Shown here: in pieces, positions 41,946-49,792 of the stretch
How the letters are laid out: every line of letters begins with the position of its first letter
Position numbering within the stretch: position 1 is the first letter of the stretch
Origin: WRDF01 sp031552235
GTDB lineage: Bacteria > Bacteroidota > Bacteroidia > Bacteroidales > Rikenellaceae
DNA length: 64,000 nucleotides
Assembly (NCBI GenBank): GCA_031552235.1
Contig: JAVBMR010000002.1
Location: forward strand, 124,001-188,000
Reading direction: 5' to 3'
Notes under the pieces: model-generated
What the model was told of the DNA's origin: nothing
The model's database searches: none
The model's input: the letters and a program-made list of their open reading frames with translations, nothing else
Made by a program: the position numbers and the translations under genes

Positions 41946-43946
41946 TTACAGGATAAGCCTCGACAACTTGCGCGCGATCGACATGCGCTCCCTGTTGAGC
42001 GCGGCGATGCGGTGGGTGATGTCGAGCAGCTCGTCTTCGGGCAGGTTTTCGTCCCGCAGCTGTTCCTGGAGGCTGTCGATAATGCTCTCGATGGCCTTGG
42101 ATTTGTAGAGGATCACGGCCCTCGGGACGTTCTCGGCCAGCTTGTCGATCTCGCTCTCGATCGCCACGTCGAACTTTTGCCACATTTTGCTCACCAGGTA
42201 GTTGTCGCTGTCGGTGAGGATGTCGACCGCCACGTTGCAGACCTCCGGGTCGGGGTGGTTCGTGAAGTGGTGCAGGCCGATCTCCTGTATGGCGGCAGGC
42301 TCTTCGGCATCCATGCCGGCCGCCTGCCCGTTGTACAGTCCGACATAGGTGTCGTAAAGCGCCCTGTATTTCGGATTGCGCAGCGTCAGCCCGTTGGCGT
42401 CGAGGTCGCTTATGATGATCCCCGCCACGTTCAGTTCGATGAAGGTCTTGCCTTCCTTGTATTTGAAGTTGCGGTGGCCGTGTTTAATGAGGTACTTGAC
42501 GAGTTCCTTTTCCAGCTCGTCCATGCTGCTGCCGGCGGTGACGCCTTTGAGGCCCGTGAGGTTTTCGATGCGCCGGCGTTCGTCGCGCTGCTGCTCCTGC
42601 TGGTTGCGGATGAAGGTGCGGGTCTGCTCGTCCGAGCCGTGCGAGATGCGCTTGCGTGCGACTTCCGAGGTGAGCAGTTGGAAATCCATCTCCATCTTGG
42701 CCGCTGTCTCCTTGGTGTAGAGCGAGCGCATGATGGGGTCGGGGACTTCGGCGATGGATGCCACGATGTCGGAGATAAGCTCCGCACGTTTTATGGGGTC
42801 GTTCTCCGAGCCGGACAGGAGAGTGCGGGTCTTGAACGATATGAAATCCTCCTCGTTGGCCTTGATGTAGTCGCGCACCTGCGCCGCACTGTGGCTGCGG
42901 GCGAACGAGTCTGGGTCCTCGCCCTCGGGCATCGGCACCACGCGCACGTTCATGCCCTCGCGCAGGATCATGTCGATACCCCGCAGCGATGCGTTTATGC
43001 CCGCCGTGTCGCCGTCGTAGATGACGGTCACGTTGCGCGTGAAGCGGCCTATTAGGCGTATCTGCTCGGTTGTGAGCGACGTTCCCGAAGAGGCCACGAC
43101 GTTCTCCACGCCCGACTGGTGCATCGAGATGACGTCGGTGTAACCCTCCACGAGGATGCAGTTATCCTCCTGCCCGATGGCCTTTTTTGCGAAAAACAGG
43201 CCGTAGAGGACGTTGCTTTTGTGGTAGATCTCGCTTTCGGGCGAGTTGACGTATTTGGCGACTTTCTTGTCTGTGCGCAGGGTGCGGCCGCCGAAGCCCA
43301 CCACGCGGCCGCTGACCGAGTGGATGGGGAAAATGACGCGCCCGAAGAAACGGTCGTAGTACCTGCCGTCGCTCTCGCGCTTGCCCGACAGCCCCGTGCC
43401 GAAAAGGAATTCCTCTTTGTATCCTGCTGCTAGCGCCGCCTGTGTAAATGTGTCGCCGGCGGATGGACAGTAGCCGAGGCGGAATTTTTCTATTGTCGAG
43501 TCCGAGAAGCCCCTCTCGCGGAAATAGCTCAGGCCGATGTTGCGGCCCTCGTCGGTGCCGGTGAGCGTTTCGCGGAACCAGTCGCTGGCGTAACTGCTCA
43601 CGATCATCATGCTCTCGCGGTCGTCGTTCTTGCGCACCTCCTCGGGCGAAAGTTCGCGCTCCTGCACCTCGATGCCGTATTTCCGTGCCACGTATTTGAG
43701 TGCCTCCGCATAGCTCATGCCCTCGTGTTCCATGACGAAGGTCACGGAGTTGCCGCCCTTGCCGCACCCGAAGCATTTGAACAGCCCCTTGGCGGGAGAA
43801 ACGACGAACGATGGCGTTTTTTCGTTGTGGAACGGGCAGCAGGCCTGATAGTTGATGCCTTTTTTGCGGAGCTGGATGAAATCACCCACCACCTCGACGA
43901 TGTTCGCCGCGGCATATATTCTGTCGACCGTTCCCTTGTCTATCAT
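41946..43946 (-). CDS. dnaG: DNA primase
   Basis: 666 residues from ATG 43946 (MIDKGTVDRIY); the upstream extension runs through repeat sequence. CHC2 zinc domain with ligands near C37, H40, C58 and C61, catalytic core with TOPRIM motifs ILVEGYTDVIS (about 262-272) and YDGDTAG, and a C-terminal helicase-interacting domain about 430-666. Makes RNA primers for lagging-strand synthesis. Stands alone; 109 bases to the patatin gene. Confidence 0.95.
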   Translation of the reverse strand: MIDKGTVDRIYAAANIVEVVGDFIQLRKKGINYQACCPFHNEKTPSFVVSPAKGLFKCFGCGKGGNSVTFVMEHEGMSYAEALKYVARKYGIEVQERELSPEEVRKNDDRESMMIVSSYASDWFRETLTGTDEGRNIGLSYFRERGFSDSTIEKFRLGYCPSAGDTFTQAALAAGYKEEFLFGTGLSGKRESDGRYYDRFFGRVIFPIHSVSGRVVGFGGRTLRTDKKVAKYVNSPESEIYHKSNVLYGLFFAKKAIGQEDNCILVEGYTDVISMHQSGVENVVASSGTSLTTEQIRLIGRFTRNVTVIYDGDTAGINASLRGIDMILREGMNVRVVPMPEGEDPDSFARSHSAAQVRDYIKANEEDFISFKTRTLLSGSENDPIKRAELISDIVASIAEVPDPIMRSLYTKETAAKMEMDFQLLTSEVARKRISHGSDEQTRTFIRNQQEQQRDERRRIENLTGLKGVTAGSSMDELEKELVKYLIKHGHRNFKYKEGKTFIELNVAGIIISDLDANGLTLRNPKYRALYDTYVGLYNGQAAGMDAEEPAAIQEIGLHHFTNHPDPEVCNVAVDILTDSDNYLVSKMWQKFDVAIESEIDKLAENVPRAVILYKSKAIESIIDSLQEQLRDENLPEDELLDITHRIAALNRERMSIARKLSRLIL

Positions 43947-44033
43947 GGTGTGTGTGGTTTCGGATGGTAAAGATACGAAAACCGCGCGGAAATATAGCGG
44001 GGTAGGAAGATATAAAGTTTTTGTGCGAGGTTC

Positions 44034-44088
44034 GGCCTTCAAAGAAGGCCGTCGTGCGCCCCCGAGAGGGGGCGGGAGTGCCTGAAAA
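44034..44088. repeat. Family D palindromic repeat, copy 5
   Basis: GGCCTTC-AAA-GAAGGCC (44034-44050), then GTGCGCCCCCGAGAGGGGGC and GGGAGTGCCTGAAAAAG. Starts the 850-base repeat block between dnaG and the HTH gene. Confidence 0.6.
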
Positions 44089-44108
44089 AGCATATGTGGT
44101 ATTTTGGT

Positions 44109-44190
44109 TCCGCTTACGCGGACAGAGTGTTGGTGTTGTTTTACTTCCGAACATTCCGGTGCGGGTTGACGTTTCTGCTATCTCCGAGCG
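44109..44190. repeat. Family E REP-like doublet with exchanged head stem
   Basis: Head TCCGC-TTAC-GCGGA (44109-44122), flank CAGAGTGTTGGTGTTG, inner CCGAACATTCCGGTGCG, tail near GCGG-CCCT-CCGC. The interior is nearly identical to the copy at 44473-44570 but the hairpin stems differ. A further hairpin CGGTTCC-ACAAGC-GGAACCG follows at 44220-44239. Confidence 0.6.
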
Positions 44191-44333
44191 GCCCTCCGCG
44201 TGGCGCGGCTTCGGGCTGCCGGTTCCACAAGCGGAACCGAATGGCTTGGAAGTTGAGGGGCAGTGGCGCTTTAAAATAGTTTCATATAAGATTATCGGTC
44301 TCGCGAAGTGTGATAGGCAGCCCGCGAATAACC

Positions 44334-44389
44334 GGCTTTCGCAGAAAGCCGTCAGGCCGCCCTAAAGGGGCGGAGGGTGGCCTGAAAAA
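44334..44389. repeat. Family D palindromic repeat, copy 6
   Basis: GGCTTTC-GCA-GAAAGCC (44334-44350), GTCAGGCCGCCCTAAAGGGG, CGGAGGGTGGCCTGAAAAA. Same plan as the copy at 38788. Confidence 0.6.
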
Positions 44390-44420
44390 TGAAACGAAAT
44401 GGATAGGCCGAAATTTATAT

Positions 44421-44472
44421 CGGTTCCGCAGGCGGAACCGGCAGTCCGCCGCCGCCCCAGTGCGGCGGGCTG
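44421..44472. repeat. Family G hairpin plus GC-rich palindrome
   Basis: CGGTTCCGC-AG-GCGGAACCG (44421-44440) followed by GCAGTCCGCCGCCGCCCCAG and TGCGGCGGGCTG. The same GC-rich block at 58326-58357 follows a hairpin of different sequence (GGTGTCGC-GAC-GCGACACC). Confidence 0.6.
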
Positions 44473-44570
44473 GTCGCTTCCGCGACACGGGCAGAGCGTT
44501 GGTGTTATTTCACTCCCGAACATTCCGGTGCGAATTGACGCCCCGGCTCTCTCCGAGTGCCGGAAGGCAC
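44473..44570. repeat. Family E REP-like doublet
   Basis: Head GTCGC-TTCC-GCGAC (44473-44486), flank ACGGGCAGAGCGTTGGTGTT, inner CCGAACATTCCGGTGCG, tail GTGCC-GGAA-GGCAC (44557-44570). The tail stem equals the head stem of the copy at 26862, showing that stems move between positions. Confidence 0.7.
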
Positions 44571-44619
44571 CTCCGCCGGCGGCGGACCGCTTTGTTGCAG
44601 ATAAGCGTTGTTTTTTGTA

Positions 44620-44722
44620 TCAGCCTTGCAATGCAAGGCTGTCGGCCCGCAGCCACCCGGCGCGGAGGGCCGAAACTTTTGCCTGCGGCTCAGTTCCGCC
44701 CTCCGCTGGCTGCGAACCGATT
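44620..44722. repeat. Family B element, copy 3
   Basis: CAGCCTTGCAATGCAAGGCTG, then CGCAGCCACCCGGCGCGGAG and the complementary arm CCCTCCGCTGGCTGCG, as in 14674-14765 and 19915-20022. The first palindrome differs from the other copies in stem sequence. Confidence 0.65.
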
Positions 44723-44798
44723 TTATTCGCTATATACGTGGATTATTACTCCACGCCATATTATGCCTTTTTGGTTAATTCGCACTATCCGAGAAATT

Positions 44799-45035
44799 AT
44801 GAGGAATAAGGTCGACATACAAATTGGCAGCAATGTTAAGGCTATGCGTAAAAAACTGAATATCTCCCAGCGAACACTTGGTGAAATAATCGGAACTGAC
44901 CATAGTTTTATATATCAAGTGGAGAAGGAGACATCGTTGGCTAAATACTCCGCTTACCATCTATACATGATCGCCAAATATTTCGGATGTTCCGTGTCCG
45001 ACCTTTATCCGCCGATCGATCCTCTCGAACCATAA
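44799..45035 (+). CDS. Small helix-turn-helix (XRE-like) protein
   Basis: 78 residues from ATG 44799 (MRNKVDIQIGSNVKAMRKKL). HTH_3 fold: RKKLNISQRTLGEIIGTDHSFIYQVEKETSLAKYSAYHLYMIAKYFGCSVSDLYPP (key parts SQRTLGEIIG and FIYQVEKE, about 24-45). The longer frame from 44310 translates repeat DNA and is not real. AT-rich. Lone regulator with no obvious partner toxin; a 850-base repeat block precedes it and uvrB follows after 42 bases. Confidence 0.75.
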   Translation: MRNKVDIQIGSNVKAMRKKLNISQRTLGEIIGTDHSFIYQVEKETSLAKYSAYHLYMIAKYFGCSVSDLYPPIDPLEP

Positions 45036-45041
45036 TATATT

Positions 45042-45073
45042 TTTGGGGCGGCCGTTCTCTTTTCGTACATTTG
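45042..45073 (+). promoter_or_regulatory. uvrB promoter predicting a leaderless transcript
   Basis: TTTG at 45042-45045, 20-base spacer, TACATTTG at 45066-45073. The uvrB ATG starts at 45078, only 4 bases past the -7 box, so the start site would fall at or within a base or two of the ATG. Confidence 0.6.
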
Positions 45074-45077
45074 CCAA

Positions 45078-47096
45078 ATGGATTTTAATCTGGTCTCAGA
45101 ATACAAGCCTACGGGTGACCAGCCCGAGGCTATTGCCGAATTGGTATCCTCGATCCGCGCCGACAGCAGGCACAACACATTGCTGGGGGTGACCGGGTCG
45201 GGCAAGACCTTTACGGTCGCCAATGTGATCCAGCAGCTCCAGCGGCCGACCCTCGTGCTTAGCCACAACAAAACCCTCGCGGCGCAGCTTTACGGCGAGT
45301 TCAAGAACTTTTTCCCCGAGAACGCCGTCGAATATTTCGTGTCGTACTACGACTATTACCAGCCAGAGGCATACCTTCCCTCGTCGGACACATATATCGA
45401 GAAAGACCTTTCGATAAACGAGGAGATAGAACAAATGCGCCTGAAAACCACCTCGTCACTGCTTTCGGGCAGGCGCGACGTGATCGTGGTGTCGAGCGTG
45501 TCGTGCCTCTACGGCATCGGCAACCCGGAGGATTTCCACGCCACCTCGGTCGAGGTGCGCACAGGCGATGTCATAAGCCGCAAGAAACTGCTCTACTCGC
45601 TTGTGGAGGCGCTCTACACTCGCACGGAAATGGACCTCGAGCGCGGGACTTTCCGCGTGAACGGCGACACGATAGACGTCCGCCTTGCCTATGGCGACAC
45701 CTGCTACCGACTGATGTTCTACGACGACGAGATCGAGACCATCACGTCCATCGACCCGGTCACCGGACACAGGCTCGCAACGCTCGACCGCGCCATAATC
45801 TACCCGGCCAACATGTTCGTGACCACCCGCGAGCGTATCAACACGGCCCTGGCGCAGATACAGATAGACCTCGGCAAACAGATAGCCTTCTTCGAACAGG
45901 CAGGCCGCATGGCCGAGGCGCAACGCGTCAAGCAGCGCGTGGAATACGACCTCGAAATGATAAAGGAGCTGGGCTACTGTCCCGGCATCGAGAACTACTC
46001 GCGCTATTTCGACGGCCGCCCCCCGGGGAGCCGCCCGTTCTGCCTTCTCGATTATTTCCCGAAAGACTATATGCTCGTGATAGACGAGAGCCACGTCACG
46101 ATCCCGCAGATACGCGCCATGTACGGCGGCGACCGCTCGCGCAAGGAGAACCTTGTAGAGTACGGGTTCCGGCTTCCGGCGGCCGTGGACAACCGCCCCC
46201 TCAAATTCGAAGAGTTCGAAGCCCTGATGGGCGATACTATATACGTCAGCGCGACCCCGGCCGAATTCGAGTTGATGAAGTCGGAAGGCGCTGTGGTCGA
46301 GCAGCTTATTCGCCCCACCGGCCTTGTCGACCCGCCCATCAAAGTCCGCATCACGGACAACCAGATAGACGACCTGATGGAGGAGATCCAGGAGCGTGTG
46401 AAGCTGGAAGAGCGCGTGCTCGTGACGACTCTGACCAAGCGCATGGCCGAGGAACTTTCGAAATATTTCGACCGCGTTGGCATCCGCAACCGGTATATCC
46501 ACTCCGACGTCGAGACACTCGAACGCGTGAAGATACTCGACGACCTGCGTGCAGGGATGTTCGACGTACTGATAGGCGTCAACCTGCTGCGCGAGGGCCT
46601 CGACCTGCCCGAGGTGTCGCTTGTGGCCATAATGGATGCCGACAAGGAGGGTTTCCTGCGCAGCGAGCGCTCGCTGACCCAGACCGCCGGCCGCGCCGCC
46701 CGCCACGCCAACGGCAACGTGATAATGTATGCCGAAAAGCGCACGGACTCGATGGGCATGGCGATCATGGAGAGCAACCGCCGCCGCGAGAAGCAGATAT
46801 CATACAATATGCGTAACGGCATGATACCGACCGCCGCGCACAAGAGCAGCCGCGGGATCATATCCGGCGAGAAACTTTCGGTCGAAGAGATGCTCTACCC
46901 GACCGCCGGATCGCTTGCGCTGGCTGCCGATGTCAAGGGCGGTTATTCGACTCACGGCGAAGCCCGCGGCGACCTTGAAGCCGCCATTGCCAAGGCGCGC
47001 GAGATGATGGAGAAAGCAGCCAAAGACCTGGATTTCATGGAGGCTGCCAAGTACAGGGACGTCATGTACGCCCTTCAGGAAAAACTTAAAAAGTAG
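45078..47096 (+). CDS. uvrB: Excinuclease ABC subunit B
   Basis: 672 residues, full length. Walker A GVTGSGKT (37-44), damage-probing beta hairpin YYDYYQPEAYLPSSDTYIEKD (short: YYDYYQPEAY and DTYIEKD, about 92-112), helicase motifs DESHVTIPQ, GVNLLREGLDLPEVSLV, QTAGRAARH, and a C-terminal UVR coiled coil (about 635-670) for UvrC. Verifies lesions in nucleotide excision repair. Start fits the conserved F-x-L-x-S-E-Y-K-P-T-G-D-Q-P N-terminus. gtrA-like gene follows after 2 bases. Confidence 0.96.
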   Translation: MDFNLVSEYKPTGDQPEAIAELVSSIRADSRHNTLLGVTGSGKTFTVANVIQQLQRPTLVLSHNKTLAAQLYGEFKNFFPENAVEYFVSYYDYYQPEAYLPSSDTYIEKDLSINEEIEQMRLKTTSSLLSGRRDVIVVSSVSCLYGIGNPEDFHATSVEVRTGDVISRKKLLYSLVEALYTRTEMDLERGTFRVNGDTIDVRLAYGDTCYRLMFYDDEIETITSIDPVTGHRLATLDRAIIYPANMFVTTRERINTALAQIQIDLGKQIAFFEQAGRMAEAQRVKQRVEYDLEMIKELGYCPGIENYSRYFDGRPPGSRPFCLLDYFPKDYMLVIDESHVTIPQIRAMYGGDRSRKENLVEYGFRLPAAVDNRPLKFEEFEALMGDTIYVSATPAEFELMKSEGAVVEQLIRPTGLVDPPIKVRITDNQIDDLMEEIQERVKLEERVLVTTLTKRMAEELSKYFDRVGIRNRYIHSDVETLERVKILDDLRAGMFDVLIGVNLLREGLDLPEVSLVAIMDADKEGFLRSERSLTQTAGRAARHANGNVIMYAEKRTDSMGMAIMESNRRREKQISYNMRNGMIPTAAHKSSRGIISGEKLSVEEMLYPTAGSLALAADVKGGYSTHGEARGDLEAAIAKAREMMEKAAKDLDFMEAAKYRDVMYALQEKLKK

Positions 47097-47098
47097 AA

Positions 47099-47587
47099 AT
47101 GAACAGATTCGCGGCCTTCCTTACCCGCATAATAGACTGGTTCTATATCAAACCGGTAGCCGCACGGATACCGAGGCAAACGTTCAGGTATGCCGTATCA
47201 GGGGCGCTGAACCTCGTTGTGGGTTGGGTGCTTGTTTACCTTTCCAACCGATACATTGTCCGAGGCCGGTTTGTCGATCTGGGGTTCATGGTAATGGCTC
47301 CGCAAACCGCCGTGCTGTGTACCGTCGTGCCTTTCACCTTGGCGCTGGGGTTCTATCTCAACCGCAATGTCGCTTTTACGCGCTCCCCACTCCGCACGCG
47401 GACGCAACTGATGCGCTACCTGCTTTCGTGGGCGGGTTCTGTAGCGCTTAACTACGTGTTACTCAAGTTTTTTGTGGAGGTGTGCGGTTTCTGGCTGACC
47501 CCGTCGCAGATGTTGGCCACCGTTATAATATTGGGCTACAGCTACCTGATGCAGAAGTATTTCACTTTCCGCGGCTGCGAGGAGTAG
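47099..47587 (+). CDS. GtrA-family membrane protein
   Basis: 162 residues with four helices (about 30-50, 62-86, 100-120, 128-150). FRYAVSGALNLVVGWVLVYLSNRYIV (short: RYAVSGALNLV) and FYLNRNVAFTRS fit GtrA, a family thought to flip undecaprenyl-phosphate-linked sugars or otherwise support surface glycan synthesis. Two bases after uvrB, so co-transcribed with a DNA-repair gene. A REP-like hairpin starts on the base after its stop. Confidence 0.85.
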   Translation: MNRFAAFLTRIIDWFYIKPVAARIPRQTFRYAVSGALNLVVGWVLVYLSNRYIVRGRFVDLGFMVMAPQTAVLCTVVPFTLALGFYLNRNVAFTRSPLRTRTQLMRYLLSWAGSVALNYVLLKFFVEVCGFWLTPSQMLATVIILGYSYLMQKYFTFRGCEE

Positions 47588-47743
47588 GTCATTTCCATGA
47601 CACGGAATTGAGCACCGACACTTAGTGCAAAGCCGAAAATTCGCGAAGCTTAGAGCCACATAGAGGGCGGGAATATAAATCTGCACCCTAACGCCTGAAC
47701 GCGAAAACACCCCTGAATGCTCTGTCTGTGTCGCGGTAGCGAC
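47588..47743. repeat. Family E REP-like doublet, long copy after gtrA
   Basis: Head GTCAT-TTCC-ATGAC (47588-47601) immediately after the gtrA stop codon; ACACGGAATTGAGCA pairs with TGCTCTGTCTGTGT before the tail GTCGC-GGTA-GCGAC (47730-47743). The stem GTCAT/ATGAC replaces GTCGC/GCGAC with pairing kept. The tail ends two bases from the ROK kinase stop, so the element fills the whole convergent gap. Confidence 0.7.
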
Positions 47744-47745
47744 CC

Positions 47746-48708
47746 TTAGTCCTTCATTTCCGCCCAGACCAGCGCCGATGCCCCGAGTATGGCCGCGTTT
47801 TTCGTGTGGAGTTCCGACAGTACGAGTTTTACCTTGCCGCGGAATATGGGGAACAGCGACTCTTCCATGTATTTCCGCGTTGGTTCGAGCAGGTATTTGC
47901 CTGCCTGTGTGATACCGCCGAAAAGGAAGATTGCCTCGGGTGACGCTATCGCCGCCGCGTCTGCAAGCGCTTTGCCGAGCGCTTTCCCCGTATATTCGTA
48001 GGCGGCTATGGCCAGTTCGTCGCCGTTCAGCGCCGCATCCGTGACCATCTCGCACGACAGTTCGTTGAATGTCATGTCCCGGAACCTGTTGGGGGCTATG
48101 CAGTCGGCCATGAGCTTGAAGACCGAGCGCTTGATGCCGCTCGCCGATGCGTATGCTTCGAGGCACCCTCTGTGTCCGCAGGCGCATTCCCGCCCGCCTT
48201 TCTTTACCGTGATGTGCCCGAGTTCGCCCGCGAACCCGTCGTTGCCGTATATGAGTTTGCCGTTGGCCACGAAACCGCTCCCCACGCCCGTCCCGAGCGT
48301 CACGACAATGAAGTCGCTCATGCCTTTCGCGCCCCCGTACACCATCTCGCCGACCGCTGCGGCATTCGCGTCGTTCGTGATTATTACCGGGATGTCGGGA
48401 TAATATTTCCTGACTGTGTCCACGAGCGGTATTTCGCCATGCCACGCGAGGTTGGCGGCGTTCGTTATTTTTCCCGTGAAGTTGCTTGCCATGGGGGCGC
48501 CTATGCCGATGCCGGCGAGCGAGGCCTCGCGCGGGATCATGCCCAGGATATTCTGGATGCCGTTGTGCAGGGCATATATAAAGTCCTCGAAATCAGGGTA
48601 GTCGCACGTAGGGAAAGACATTTCCCCGTATATGTTGCCTTCCGTGTCTACAAGCCCGAGTTTGGTATTCGTCCCTCCTATGTCGATCCCTGCGGCGAGT
48701 TTTATCAT
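47746..48708 (-). CDS. ROK-family sugar kinase (glucokinase-like)
   Basis: 320 residues. ATP site AGIDIGGTNTKLGLVD (about 6-21), second phosphate site VTLGTGVGSGFVANG, ROK zinc motif HITVKKGGRECACGHRGCLEAYAS (short: CACGHRGCLEAYAS, about 176-189), and catalytic Asp in ITNDANAAAVGE. Likely phosphorylates glucose or an amino sugar. No transcription-factor HTH at the N-terminus, so an enzyme rather than NagC/Mlc. Confidence 0.88.
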   Translation of the reverse strand: MIKLAAGIDIGGTNTKLGLVDTEGNIYGEMSFPTCDYPDFEDFIYALHNGIQNILGMIPREASLAGIGIGAPMASNFTGKITNAANLAWHGEIPLVDTVRKYYPDIPVIITNDANAAAVGEMVYGGAKGMSDFIVVTLGTGVGSGFVANGKLIYGNDGFAGELGHITVKKGGRECACGHRGCLEAYASASGIKRSVFKLMADCIAPNRFRDMTFNELSCEMVTDAALNGDELAIAAYEYTGKALGKALADAAAIASPEAIFLFGGITQAGKYLLEPTRKYMEESLFPIFRGKVKLVLSELHTKNAAILGASALVWAEMKD

Positions 48709-48769
48709 GGCTTAGTTAATTTAGCTTTAAACTTGGTCTAAAAATAGCAATAATTCCTTGTAATAACGC

Positions 48770-48777
48770 TATCTTTG
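48770..48777 (+). promoter_or_regulatory. -7 box for the polyprenyl synthase gene
   Basis: TATCTTTG, 16 bases before the ATG at 48794. -33 not in register. Confidence 0.45.
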
Positions 48778-48793
48778 CCTAATTAATTGAACC

Positions 48794-49777
48794 ATGCCGG
48801 CTATGGATACAAGAGAACAACTTCTGGTGCAGTTTGAGAACTATCTGTCTTCGATAAAATTTCCGGAGCAACCCGCGACGCTTTACGGGCCTATGTCCTA
48901 TTCGCTTACGGACGGCGGCAAACGGGTCAGGCCGGCGCTCCTGCTCATCGCAGCCGATATTTTCGGCGCCAAGGCACAGGAGGCTATGCCGTGCGCCGGG
49001 GCCGTGGAGATGTTCCATAACTTCACCCTGCTCCACGACGATATAATGGACAACGCCCAGGTAAGGCGAGGGAAACCCTCGGTGTATGCCAAATGGGGAA
49101 GCAACTCGGCGATCCTCTCGGGCGACGCAATGGTGATATACGCTTACAAACTCTTACAGCTGACCAATTCCGACGTACTGCCGGCTGTGTTGGCCGAGTT
49201 CAATAAAATGGCCCTCGAAGTGTGCGAGGGGCAGCAGTTCGACCTCGATTTCGAGTCGCGCGAGGATGTTTCTATGGAGGAGTACCTGAACATGATACGC
49301 CTAAAGACGGCGGTGCTTTTCGCGGGTTCGGCCAAGATAGGTGGCCTGTTGGCCAAAGCCCCGGCGGAGGAATGCGAATTGCTCTACCGCTTCGGACTTG
49401 AACTCGGAATGGCTTTCCAGCTCCAGGACGATTACCTCGACACCTACGGTACGCCCGAATTGCTCGGGAAGAACATAGGCGGCGACATAGAGGAGAGCAA
49501 GAAGACATTCCTTACCATAACCGCGCTCAACGAGGCCGGAGGTGCGACCCGCAGGGCGATGCTCGCGACTTTCAACGAAAAAGACCTGCCGCTGGCGCAT
49601 AAGATGGGGCGTATCAAGACCATATACAATTCGATGGACGTGCCGGAGATCACCCGCGCCGAGGTCAAGAAATACCTCGACAGCGCGACGGCGGCGCTTG
49701 AAAAGCTGGGACGGAAAGGCCGCGACGTGGCCGTGCTGCGCGAGGTGGTCGAAGTGCTGGCAAACCGTAACAAATAG
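48794..49777 (+). CDS. Polyprenyl (geranylgeranyl/farnesyl-type) diphosphate synthase
   Basis: 327 residues, all-helical trans-prenyltransferase. First Asp-rich motif LLHDDIMDNAQVRRGKPS (DDIMD about 84-88), second QLQDDYLDTYG (DDYLD about 214-218). Three or so residues between the first motif and upstream large residues suggest a short-to-medium chain product, but chain length cannot be fixed by eye. A second Met (48803) is possible. Fifteen bases upstream of the U32 gene. Confidence 0.88.
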   Translation: MPAMDTREQLLVQFENYLSSIKFPEQPATLYGPMSYSLTDGGKRVRPALLLIAADIFGAKAQEAMPCAGAVEMFHNFTLLHDDIMDNAQVRRGKPSVYAKWGSNSAILSGDAMVIYAYKLLQLTNSDVLPAVLAEFNKMALEVCEGQQFDLDFESREDVSMEEYLNMIRLKTAVLFAGSAKIGGLLAKAPAEECELLYRFGLELGMAFQLQDDYLDTYGTPELLGKNIGGDIEESKKTFLTITALNEAGGATRRAMLATFNEKDLPLAHKMGRIKTIYNSMDVPEITRAEVKKYLDSATAALEKLGRKGRDVAVLREVVEVLANRNK

Positions 49778-49792
49778 CAGGCAGGAGGGCGG

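Noticed and set aside
44310..44798. N-terminal extension of the HTH gene frame (241 codons)
   Set aside because: Translates repeat modules D, G, E and B; real HTH homology begins at 44799.
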